Source of the DNA: Pseudisothecium myosuroides | Lineage: Eukaryota; Streptophyta; Bryopsida; Hypnales; Lembophyllaceae | Length of the DNA stretch: 64,000 nt | Direction of reading: 5' to 3' | NCBI GenBank assembly: GCA_951799445.1 | Contig: OX637287.1 | Location: forward strand, 35,482,224-35,546,223 | Shown: in pieces, positions 45,291 through 56,726 of the stretch | Layout: every line of letters starts with the position of its first letter | How positions within the stretch are numbered: the first letter of the stretch is position 1 | Notes under the pieces: model-generated | What the model was told of the DNA's origin: nothing | The model's input: the letters and a program-made list of their open reading frames with translations, nothing else | Database searches by the model: none | Position numbers and translations under genes: made by a program

Positions 45291-47197
45291 ATGGATGAAA
45301 TTGTGAGATTGTGGATGAAAATAGAATTATGGATATGTGGTATTTTCTATCCAATATGTGGATGAATGTTGAAATTTGGAGCACCACTGTAACATTTTAT
45401 AATGCCACTTTGGCACTTTGTAAAAAATGAAAAGAAAGACCTAAAAGTAATAAGGTTGGGACAAAGCTGACTACATTATATTAGAGAAATTATTACATTA
45501 AGGAGGATCATTACATTAATCATGTTTGTATGAGGCCTAGGGTGGGACTAAGTAATCAATATTACCTTAGAGAGGTTATTACTTTTGATAATATTACTTT
45601 CCAGAGTGTCTCTTGTGTGAAACTTTGATAGGGATTTTTTTCATTTATTTGAAGTAGTGTAGATTTGTTGAAGTGATGTAGTTGTTTACATCTCTATAAA
45701 TGGATGAAACATACAAAATGCAAATGAAACTTGAATTATACATCCAAAAGAGTATACATTCATCCCAAAGAGTGCAATATTGTCTTAGAAATATTTAGCA
45801 ACTCAGCTATTTCATCCACTGAAAATGGAAGAATATATCACCTAATATTCCTTCAAAAAAATTGTATTGCTTTTGAGTGAAATATCACTCTAGAAAAAAC
45901 CCTTGGATGCCACCATCACAAATTTTAGGTTCGTTACAATGCATTACTTTGTATCATTATCGCATCGTTACAATGCATACTACAGGGTCTAAACTTTGTG
46001 ATGACTTTGATATAAACTTTGTATAATATGAACTTCAAAAAAGTTGCAATTTTCAAAAGCTTTTGGAATCATTTTTTAATAAAAATTCTAAAATTTAAAA
46101 TAATCAAAATAGTTTTGTGAAATCATCAAGGAAATTATTACTTTTTTGAAGTTCTATAAATAAAAAAACTAAATCCAACTCTCCAACATTTCCTAATGAG
46201 AGTGTCTAAGATCTATGGATTGAATTTTTGGCTAGGCGTAAATAGGAGATGCAATTGAAAAAGGAATGATAATGGACTTACATTTAAAATATTCTCAATT
46301 CACTTTTGAATAATACTTTTGAATAGGAAATGAACAATTTCAAGCCCTTTTACGGTTCAAAAATATTTAATTTGGTGTTTTGAGAGACATGCCTTTCACT
46401 CTAAATTTGTTACTTTTGCAGTGAGAGAGATGACAATGACATTGGCATTTGTACGTATAAAAACTCAAAATTTGTTGGAAAGGAGGCATTTTAAATGGGG
46501 GTCAGTTTTATTTTAAAATTTGACATTTGCAAAGAATGCAAAGAATGTAAATGTCAACCTTTGCATTTGTAGATGACAAGAAATTTTGACTTGTTTTTGC
46601 TTTGAATTTGATCACATGTGTTTACATGTGCTTTGTATATTACACTATACTCTTTTGAAAGTCAGGGTATTGAAAATTGCTTGTTGTTGCTACTAGAATA
46701 CGAATGGTGCTTGAAGCAAGCATATAGGAGGCAATCCATTCCTGATCCCCCCCTTCTTGTTGTGTAGACTATTCTCTTTTTGTGAAGGAGGAGAAGAACA
46801 GTGATTAATTATGGCACGGTTCTTGAGGTAGTTGTGGCACATTTTGATTCGCTATAAGACTCTCAATATTGCAACCATCCCTTCATTAATTTTCTTTTCA
46901 GCCCATGATCGGAAATAGCAAGCCCTATATCACCGATACGGGAGGATTAGAATCTTCCTCTGAAAAATTCACAGTAATTATTATGTTTTGAGAAATAAAA
47001 ATCTAAAAAATTATAGAAATCTTCCGAAGTATACTTCTGCACACTAGAAAAATTCTCCAATGAAGAAACTTGCAAATGGTCAAATCTGCATCAGTGATTA
47101 GAAATGAAGTGCCTCCCTTACTTCGTTGCATTTCACTCAAATTAGTAGTATAACCATTGCAACATTTGCAATAATATTGAATATAATAGAACATTAA
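45291..47197. other. Gene-free AT-rich stretch
   Basis: It contains the inverted partner (about 45340-45418) of the repeat at 18241-18321. A short GGGTCTAAACTTTGTGATG phrase shared with the hairpin at 4962-5329 lies at about 45987. No gene was recognised. Confidence 0.45.
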
Positions 47198-47627
47198 TAG
47201 CAGCTCCAATGCAGCCCGTGCACAGGCACGGGAACGGTGCAAACGGAGCTTTTAACGAGCTTGTGCAGAGAATCGCGCCCCAATGCAGCCGTTGTAGCTA
47301 ACAGGATTTTCGAGGGCTCTTTATATGGGAGCCCCTGCTCGGTATTTTGGAGTGACTTGCAGAGCACGGAACAGCACTCTGAATGCTCAGATTCTCTGAC
47401 ACCCACGAGGTCCGAACCACGTGCAATCGCCCGAGCTGAAAAAATGCAAGGAATATCGGTTCGAAATAGAAAAAGAGCAGGCGTTGGGGTGGCTTGCCGT
47501 GCCTCAGCCCGTTCCTACATTGGAACTAATGCAAGCTGGCCCGCCCCCAGTCTGCCCACTCACTCTACATGGGGCCCCGGCGTGCCAATTTGTTGCGCCC
47601 TGTGCAGAGTGAGCATTGGGCTTGCTC
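47198..47627. mobile_element. GC-rich MITE, possibly PIF/Harbinger-type (~430 bp)
   Basis: Ends read inward as TAGCAGCTCCAATGCAGCCC and GAGCAAGCCCAATGCTCACT, both followed by GTGCACAGG/CTGCACAGG. TAA flanks both sides (47195-47197 and 47628-47630), which fits the 3-bp TWA duplications of PIF/Harbinger. The element is much richer in G+C than its AT-rich surroundings, which creates spurious open frames. Confidence 0.55.
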
Positions 47628-47755
47628 TAACCATCCAAATCAATGAAATTTGACAGTGGCCTTTGTGACATTGTGCACCACTACAAGTTGCTTAGAAGTT
47701 GCGACCAATTGATGAAAAAATAAAATGAAAAAAGAGGGGCTCAACTAGGTAAGTC

Positions 47756-47784
47756 ATATATATACATACATACATATATGGATG
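47756..47784. repeat. ATAC-type microsatellite
   Basis: A short run of TATATACATACATACATATA directly before copy 2 of the 730-bp element. Confidence 0.6.
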
Positions 47785-47789
47785 CATAT

Positions 47790-48524
47790 GGGTGATTGCA
47801 TGAAACACTTGTACTATTTTCTGTCACACATTGCATGCTGATTAGTTTTTTGACCATAACTTTTGCATTTTGATTTCAAATGACTCGAAATTCATTGACA
47901 AGGTACCTATGACTATTATACACCTTTTCTAATTTTTTTTCATTTAAAAAAAATGTTTTACTATTTAATAATAGCCTCCAATTTTATGTCACACTTGCTA
48001 ATTTTGGGGGGTTTAGTACTATTTAGTACCCAAAGAAACGAATTTGGAGCTGAAATTTGGAGGGGATGGTCTCATAGTATACTTTTAGCTACCACTTAAA
48101 GGATTTCTAAAAATAGATAATTATATGTTGTATAGAAGTCCACAAAGTGAGCCTCTTTCTACTTGCATTTCAAAACGTATAAAAAATTATTTTGGTGTTT
48201 TTTTTGGTGAATGACCATCCATAGAGTTGCTACAAATGGCCAATTTTTATTTTTTTATTTAAGTTTTTTCCTATTTTTTACTCCGTATTAATTAAAACAT
48301 TGAAGTATCTATTTTCTTAAGATTTGGCACTTTTCTAGTTCTCCTACTTAGAGAATTTTTTAATGGATTTCTTGTGGTGGTTACCTTCAACTTAAAAGGT
48401 GCATATATTAACCATATTTTTAATTCTTTTTAAATTGGTTTACTAAATTTTAAGTACTCCTGAAAAAATAAAAAATATTGAGGCAAAAGGCAACAAATAG
48501 TACAGGTGTTTTGTGCAATCAACC
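47790..48524. mobile_element. 730-bp TIR element, copy 2 (4-bp target duplication)
   Basis: Ends GGGTGATTGCATGAAACACT and GTTTTGTGCAATCAACC. ATAT flanks both sides (47786-47789 and 48525-48528). It aligns along its whole length with 26825-27548, including CCTCTTTCTACTTGCATTT and GAGTTGCTACAAATGG. No coding capacity. Confidence 0.75.
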
Positions 48525-48528
48525 ATAT

Positions 48529-49872
48529 ATTTGTACAAATATGGACATTCATACATACAAACATAGATGCAGATATGGTTGTTGATATATTTGCAAACTG
48601 TTCCATATCTTTTGGTAATAACTTGAATTTATAGCAATGTTTGAATTCTTGAACTTTTGAATAAAAATAATTAATTAATTTAATAAAAATAATTGGGTTC
48701 AAGTTTGTTAATTGAGGCTTTAATACATTGATTGAATATTAGTATCCACTCAAATACACCACCTAATAAGTCATATTCATAAGATAAAAACCAACGCATA
48801 TGAATAGTTTGTACATGTAATACTCAATTTCCATCCCAATACATGAATTGGCGCATATTGCTCCCAAATAGGATATATTCATCTTCTTTAGCATGCATTA
48901 TATAATTCTTATAGAGTTACTAACTTGACATCCTTTGTTGGCTTTGTACCACCAAGGCATTGGAGTCTTGAAAAGGACTTAGAATCAAATTAGAACACAC
49001 CATTGCCCGAGCCATTGTCTTTTGTCTTCTTGTTTGTAGTCTTTGGAAGCCATTGCTTTGAATTCTACTCTTTACAAGCAACTAAGAGCACTTAAAACAC
49101 CTCATTAATTTTGTTGTAAAGAGAAAAAAATAAGAATACACACTTTAGTTTACAAAGCTTTGCTATTTAATTATTAACATTTCTAGTTTTGATGAAATTT
49201 TTTAATCAATGATGGCAATTTTTGAAGTGTATGCTTTTTATAAAATTCACAATACTATGGTATATTTTTCTCATTAAAATTTAAAATTAAAATTTTATTA
49301 GTGCAGTATCCATGTGATGCATCAAAAACAATGGTCAAGTTTGGAAAAACACTTATGTAAAATACATGTAGGATTTTTGAAAAAATTCATCAATCATAAG
49401 AGCTTGTATATATAAAAAAAAATCTTGCAAAATATTTATATTTTTTAGCCTATGTAGAATAATTAATTATTTGGTTAAAAATGTTGACCTTGACCATCAT
49501 GTACAATACTAAATTGTGTATAAAGGCTTCAGTTAATTTTAAAACATCCTATTTACTTATGTTATTACTTTAAATGTAATAATTACATGCTTTACTCTTA
49601 ATAGATAGGTTGATAGTTGGCTGAATTGATTTTTCTCATTTGGTTTGAAAATTGATTGAAGCTAAGCATCATTCCTATCATGAATTATTCAACAATTAAG
49701 ATAGATTTCGAGATATTGTCCATTTTCAAAAAATGCCTTTAAGGTATGTGCAGACACCTCCAAAAGCTACTTTTCTATTGTGCACAGTTACTACCATAGA
49801 TTGGTTGGCAAATGAAAGGAGTTTCCAATGCACTACAGAATGTGACATTTGATAATTGTATACAAAACTTAT
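48529..49872. other. Gene-free AT-rich stretch
   Basis: I see no gene, RNA gene or transposon end that can be supported in this stretch. Confidence 0.4.
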
Positions 49873-50810
49873 TTAACCCCTAAAGGACCAAGGCTTTTTT
49901 TCTGCCAAAAAACACTCAAAACTGCCATATCTATAGCAAAGAGTAAAAAAAATTGAAAACTGTTTTTTTTTCACATCTAACCGTAGGATCTTACACCTTA
50001 CTAGTATGAGAGTGTGTGGAAAAAATTTCAAATTCTTTTACCACACAGATTGCAAGATATCTTTGTTTAAAGTAGAAAAAACAAGTTTTTCAACACATTG
50101 CGGGACTAGATTTTTTGAGTTTGAACATTTTTAACTTAAAATTTTTGCACTACAGAGTTTTGAGCTTTAAATCTTTATAGTGGAGAGTTGAGTTGAGAGT
50201 CTAGGGGAAAAAAAATTCAAAAAAACTTAATTATCATTCTTAAAAAAATTGTTAAATAGAAGTAGGTACGAGATAGAAGGAAAATCTAAAATATTAATAT
50301 ATTTAGATGGAATTAAAATGCACTAATCCCAATGGTGAGATTGTTCTAACAAGTAAATCAGACCATGCAACAAAAAAAAAATTTGAAAAATTTGAAAAAT
50401 TTCATTCAGAAATGCATCTTACAAGTTATTTTTTTCAAGAAGATGCTCTAACTGCCCGAAAAATAAGAATGTCCATAACTTTTTCATAACATATCCAAAT
50501 GAAATGAATCAAAGTTTTCTAGATAGAAAAAAATATAATCTATGAGAAAAAAATATTAAAAAAAAAATTCAAATTTTTGTCCATTTTTTTTTGGCTGCCC
50601 AGATTGCCTGCTGTCCCCTCGTTTGAGCTTATTTGGTCATAATGTTTTTTCTCGGGCACCGATTGTGAAAAAACTTATATTTCCATGCAGCTAATCAGTT
50701 TTTCTACCTCCAAAAAAAGTTTCAAAAAATTAGGAGAAAATTTCAGCCCGTAGGTACCTGCTCGAAAACGCATTTGTTCCCCGAAGGGACAACGATCCTT
50801 TAGGGGTTAA
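49873..50810 (-). mobile_element. 938-bp TTAA-bordered element, copy B (inverted)
   Basis: TTAACCCCTAAAGGACC at 49873 and TCCTTTAGGGGTTAA ending at 50810. Read on the minus strand it follows copy A (44351-45290) from end to end with high similarity, including the TTCG hairpin (TTGTCCCTTCGGGGAACAA) and TGCGTTTTCGAGCAGGTACC. Confidence 0.7.
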
Positions 50811-52459
50811 GGATCAATATTTTTTTTGGTAGATGTTTCATAATCGTTTTTTCAACAATAGGTACATATTGATTTACAAGATATAAACAAAGTGAAGATT
50901 TGAACTTCTCTTCTCCATTAGGGGGTTTAATATGGTAAAAGCACTTAATTGCAAATACATTTTGGTCTCCGACACCTACAAAATGGCTTTTAAAAACCAC
51001 ATTTATGTGACTCAAAACCAATACAATTTTTGAGAAGCAACCAATGAAAGTTGAAACATTTCATGATTCAAGGGGGTTCATCCAAGGTGAGTATATTGTT
51101 AAGTATAGGCTACTCGATAGGCTCTTCTATGTTTTCAACTTTGAAACTTTATAAATGTTACTAGAGCCTTGAAAAATTATGAACCACTTGAGTTACATTT
51201 CTCTTGTGTTTGTTCATATCTTCATCAATTTTTTTGGAATCATTTGACCTTCTCTATAGTGGGACTAGAAACCCGACTAGAAAAGGTGTCATTAGTTTGT
51301 ACCTCATTGCAAATGTTTTGTAACACATAATGAACCGTTTTTAGAACAATATTGAAGATGTATTTAGTGTTTGATATGAGAATTTGTGCAACATGATTTG
51401 CATGCTAAACATTGTAGCAAGAAACATCATTATCATGGTACCAAATTGACCTAAGGTAGATCTAGACCAATACATTTCCATGTGATATTTAATTTTGGCA
51501 TCCTATTTTTGGGCCCCAATATTGTTTAGCACATCATCCAAATCTGACAATTTCTAAAAAAATCATTGCAACGCTTGCATAACTTTATTAGGACAATGAC
51601 AAAACAGTTTTTCACTTATAAAAATGTGGTAATAGAAATGGGGGTGCATGCTAGAGAGTTAGGATCATTTTAGCCTCTTGTTAGCTTGGGGACACCGTAT
51701 GGCATCTTGAACCTCTATAAGTGACATTGGATACAATGGAGAGTGGTTATGGGTTGTTTATAGGATGTTCATGACTCCACTCTATGGATGGTTTTTTAAT
51801 TTCAAGGTAGACCACTTTAGAAATTCAAAGAAATTATAATTTTAATCAAAAAATTAAAATTCCACTTGGATTTGATTTATGAAACAAGTACACACCTCTA
51901 GAAAAATATGTGCCCCTCTTGGAGTTGGCCCCAAGATACCCTACGTGATACCCTACATGAAGGCTAGATTCGGCAAAAATTTAGCCATTTTTGAAAAAAA
52001 GTGACATGTGTCATCATGTGAATGGTTTGAGGTGACGTGGACCCCTGAGAATCTGACATGGAAACTCAATTTCGGCACCTTCACGTACAATATATCAATT
52101 TGCTACAGGGCTAGTTTGCATGGTAATAGGTGTGTCTACTTTAGGAGAATGGAAAATTTTATTCTCCGCAAACTCCAACAGGGTTCAACATACCGTGACC
52201 GGGGTGAATTGACCCGCTTGCTCAGCCTTGAGGGAAAATCCTGAAATTTTTTATTTGCTACATATGATAAAATTTGCAAATTCAGAATTCATATTGCAAT
52301 CAGAGGCCCCAAATTCGCTAGGAGAGTTGAAGAACTTAGATTTATCAGGGCACAAAAATAGGGGGCTTTTTTTTCACATACACCCCTAGAATGACTTGGT
52401 TTGGCCGAGCGAGTCACCCCGACCCATACCGCCAGTCCCGTCACATTTTTGACGAAGGC
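50811..52459. other. Gene-free stretch with a dispersed repeat
   Basis: Part of about 52241-52380 repeats the DNA of about 932-1050 (TTTTTATTTGCTACAT, AGAGGCCCCAAATT). Nothing else was recognised. Confidence 0.4.
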
Positions 52460-53900
52460 CTGTCTATTACTCTATTGCATTCTCCCCTGGTCGCCACACT
52501 AAAATCCCCTGTTGCGTCCGATCCTCAGCTTGCTGTTGTGGCCGCTGCCACAAGCTTTTTTAATTGAAGCTCCGTGCATTGTTCTCCTTCAAGGATCGGC
52601 AAGAATCTCAACCAGTGTTGCTATTTTCGTTGAGCCATTTTGGATTGCTATGTTTTTACATGCGTTTTCCAAGACTGGAATTGGTCGACAGGTGCTGGAC
52701 TTCATTAGTGTGTACTGTAGTTTACAAGAAATTGTGAGTGTCGGTGGCGAGTGAAGAAGCTTATTGAGCAGCAATGTAAGTTGTTTTCAACCAGGAATTA
52801 CACTAGGTCTCGGCATTTAGTGCGCTAGAGTACGATTCGAAACGGCACAAGCGATTGATGAAGATGGCTGTACGTGGTAGCTAGCAATGAAAGCACAAAA
52901 TCGAAGGAACTGGCGCTCTTGTCGTTCATTCAGGATTTGCGTCGTCGGCTATCGGCAGCTATGGCGTACCAGCAAGGCTGCCTGTCTTCGTCTTTGATCC
53001 TCACATGTGCGCCTGGTTAGTAATTCATCGCCACGATTGAAACCCTAAGCTGTTTCAATTCTTGAAAAGCCTGTCAACTCAGGTCTATACAAAACTCTCA
53101 GGTTATGCAAAACTCTCAGGTTTAGCTTGTGAAAGTATTGGACAACTGTTGGTATTCTTTTTCCTCGAACGCAGTCACAAGGTTTACAGGCAATTGGAGC
53201 TATGGTGCTACTGCGGATCATACTTTGCCGATGTATGCAGGTTAATTGAAGGAGCCGTCAGGAAGCTTATTTGATGCTATTGCAGATGAGCTTCGGTTGC
53301 TCGGCTTAGACCTAATCGTCTTGACGGGGCGAACTGAAGATGTGCTCAATCCTCTGGCGAAGAAGGTAAGACAGACTTCAACTATTTGAATACTCCCACG
53401 GACCACGGATGCAGCTTTTCTATGAAATTTTGCAATGTTCCATACTGAAAAATACCAACGATTTATGATTTCAGATAGGTTTAACTGGTGTAATCATCGA
53501 GGAGGAAGTTGAATGTTAGCTAAAAGCTCACGGTCCTGGAGTCTCTATTGGAGGAGCCGTCGTCCTCCACCGCCAGACTTGCGCTCGATCAATGTTGTGC
53601 GCCACTGTATGACGCTCCGGTAAGGTTTAAGCCAGACTTCTTATTTAATGTTTGAAACATGTATGCATGTATGACTCAAATTTTTCATCAATATGCAATG
53701 CTTAATGTTGTTGCGTTCCATCCAGTGGAGTCCATAATCGACAGCTACAAGGAATTCCAACGCCTGGGACTCCGAACCCTAGTCCCACTGGAAGCACCAC
53801 CCTCACTGCCGCCGGGGACTGCTGAAGGACATACCGGTAAACTCGGGAGCTCTACCTGATTTAATGAATTTGCTGCCGGTGTCGACGCCATTCCATCGTC
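52460..53900 (+). pseudogene. Broken gene: plant photolyase-like/alpha-beta-hydrolase family (At4g25290-like)
   Basis: Scattered, in-order pieces of one protein remain, in shifting frames. They are SDPQLAVVAAATSF, then after a T-run frameshift (52555-52561) IEAPCIVLLQG through GIGRQVLDFISVYCSLQE (to about 52735); KRHKRLMKMAV (about 52840); GTGALVV directly joined to HSGFASSAIG and LPVFVFDPHM (52900-53010); ADELRLLGLDLIVLTGRTED (53283-53370) ending at a GTAAGA donor; IGLTGVIIEEEVE after a TTTCAG acceptor; then DSYKEFQRLG and APPSLPP (53730-53820), LKDIPVNSGALPDLMNLL. The order and wording fit the cryptochrome/photolyase-type N-domain of plant At4g25290-like proteins. The WF-DLR-D segment is deleted and stops interrupt several pieces. 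I do not see the hydrolase domain downstream. It is almost certainly non-functional. Confidence 0.6.
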
Positions 53901-56726
53901 GCAAACGCTAAGAGCAGCGCAGGAGCAACCAGGTCAAAGCATGCTTCCGCAAGCAGCTAGACCCGTGAACTGGTTCCTCACCTGGACTGTATCAAGCGAA
54001 CGAGAGTGTACAATACCTGAACAGCACGAATGATCAAGCGGAATCAAGCGAAACCATGAATCCGTCGCCTACCTCCCATCCTCCCATTCCAAATAAAGCC
54101 CCCGCCAAACAGTGATTGAACCCCACCGTTGGAGGACTTTTGAAATCTTAGGATTCGGAGAATGCGACTTAACCTAAAGAATTGAGCGGAAGTTCCCTGA
54201 ACATTGCATACTTCGCCGTAACCCTGACTACGGCTCCCCCAAGCTTACAGTCGTCGACAATTTCGTCAGAGGCTGTGAAGGACAGGCATTTCAGATTCAA
54301 CCGCACGTTGCGATTCTACCGTATATTTAGTCCACATTGTTGACGTTTGAATCAGAAAGAGGGCGCTCCAGATATTAAATCAAAGCCACTGGCCAAGCAG
54401 GGGTTCAAGATGAGGATGAATATTCTATTCCATGATGCAGCAAGGGGCACACCACTGTTCCTCAGTCAGCATTCAATGGTTCTAATGCTCTTGAATTGTG
54501 TCAGAAGGAAAAGAACAGCCTCCAACTCTCTCGGTGATTACTATTTTCAGTTCCTGTTCCAATCCAAGTCAGACCTCCTTGCCGCTCTAGAAGATATTTC
54601 TTTTGGGGGAGATTTCTGTAACTGCTTGTGATGTCATAAATACGAGAAACAGAAACCTTGAAGTGCTTCAAGTGCATTCCCTTGTGCGTACGATGAGTTC
54701 GTATTGATGATTGCCAGTGGCCGACACTGACCGAGTGAGGCGACGGAAAGTTCCATTTGTGAAAACACAATTGAACAGATGCAGTGGTAGAAAAAACATA
54801 TGAAGCCGAGCTGAACGCTTAGAGATTCATCACGAATAGAAGTGTTGGAGGGTACATTTACCTCCCCTTTATACGGGAGGTTGATCGATCATGTGATAAT
54901 CCCCACGTGGATCATTCTGTAGTAGATTAGCTTCGGCAATTCCAAATTTGGATTCAAGCAATCTAAACATAGACTGTGAGATCCTTTCTTACATTTTACC
55001 ATCAAATTATGTAGGAGTGATGCATCCAGTTGCGTAGGATGTCAGGACGGAGCCACCGAGGACATTGGTGTCGCGAGATTTGCGACGATAATGCGAACTG
55101 GGCGCCATTGCGAAGTTTCCTTCAAGCGGTTGGTTGGACTGCATTGGAGGGTTTCACGGTTTTATTTCATCCTGCCAGACGAAGTGGTGCCAGTAATGGC
55201 ACCTGAAATGCGAGAGTGCAGGAATGTAGTCATAAATTTAGAGGACACTTCCCAAATGAGATGACTGGAAAGTAACGCGGTTTCCAAAATAAGGCAGATA
55301 TGAAATTTCCCGCGCCGTCTTCGGCGGCGGCGGGGGCGCTATTGTCGCCTCCAACCGGAGGAAGACCATGGCGTTGCATGAAGCTCCGAATGGCCCTGCA
55401 GCTGAAATTACTGGATCCTTTTCCCAGCACCAGCAGCAATTGTGCCGGTCATGTCTGTCCGAATGCAATGTTGGTGATGAGATAGAAGCAAAAGATTAGG
55501 TCCGGGAGGACTATACACCTGTAGTTTCGAAGGCCGGCTTGTCTTCGGAACTGCTTGAAGCCTTCTGGAGCTCCTCTGAGATCAGCTCGAATAGCTGAGA
55601 ATACGGATCATGTTGCTTGAAAGGCCGCATTGTTCTGGAAATCTTGATGTACAGAAATCGCAAGAATCTAGCACAGGGACATTTACAAGTAAGTTTGTTG
55701 TCGTCTCTCTCCATTGCTTTCTGGTGCAAAACCTGATATCCTCTTGCTCCATCTGAGACCTCCATTTTGTTTAATCTGAAGAATATATTAAACGGAAGAA
55801 TGTTTGAGCGACGCCCTTGAAGTTCCGGGTTGGGGTACATCCAATGTAGCCAGGACTTCAATCGCAATGCATATCTTAGATTCATGTGTGCATCTTGATG
55901 ACTTTTCATTGTAGGTTTAGGATGCTGGACGGCGCTGGCTGCATAACATGAGAGCTTAGGTTGTTTGAGAATATCGTCTGTGTTTTTCTCTGGTCAGGGT
56001 GAAGTTCTGAACTTGGAGATCTGAATGTGGTGTGTAGAATCTGTCGTCGTTATGCGGAACTTCAGGAAGTAATAAGGCAGGGTAAGCATAATACTCAAGG
56101 AGAGCATCATTTGTGAGAGCGAGAATGGGATGCCGAAGCCCACGTCTGGAATGCCGACGTATAGGGGAACTATTCAGCTGCTCCCGGTCGTAACAGAAGA
56201 AACAATTTGGCGAGACAGCAGGTCGATGAGATGCGATCTGCTAGTTTTTCGTGAGATCTTGTTGCCTTAGAATTCCATCTGGATCAAGTAAGTTCATCAG
56301 GCACCCCTCTACAACTTGAATGGAGCTTCACATATCCCAGATTGAAAACCAGATTTGTGAGAAAAAGAACTCCTCGGTTGCTTAAGGCGTGAAACTGTGT
56401 CATTTTCACACCTAGGAAAGACGGGGTTAATGTCTGATGAGGTGCAGTGCTGAGTGATTGCAGAGCAGCCGCAGATTTGTGAACCGAAAGGATAAATGGA
56501 GCAGATGTGAGGACCAACAATGTCTTTGCTGCTATCGCCATTTCGACGTTGTGATCGCTTTCGCACAATGTGGGAACTCTTAACGAATGAACGAAGCCGC
56601 TTCCACTATTCAAGGCATAGTTGTCCTGAAGAATCGAAAGCTTAGCAGGAGCTTCGAACTATTCACAGTGAGAAACCAGAAGAGGCGTTATCACATATTC
56701 TCTTAGCCGAACCCAGGTTTGCCAAA
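53901..56726. other. No recognised gene; PERK upstream region at the right
   Basis: Several short frames occur (for example 54347-54631 +, 55511-55909 - and 56284-56613 -), none with a family or splice partner. A GC-rich patch with a GGCGGCGG run lies at 55310-55340. The last several hundred bases should hold the PERK promoter and leader; CCCAG just before the start codon could be a leader-intron acceptor. Confidence 0.4.
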
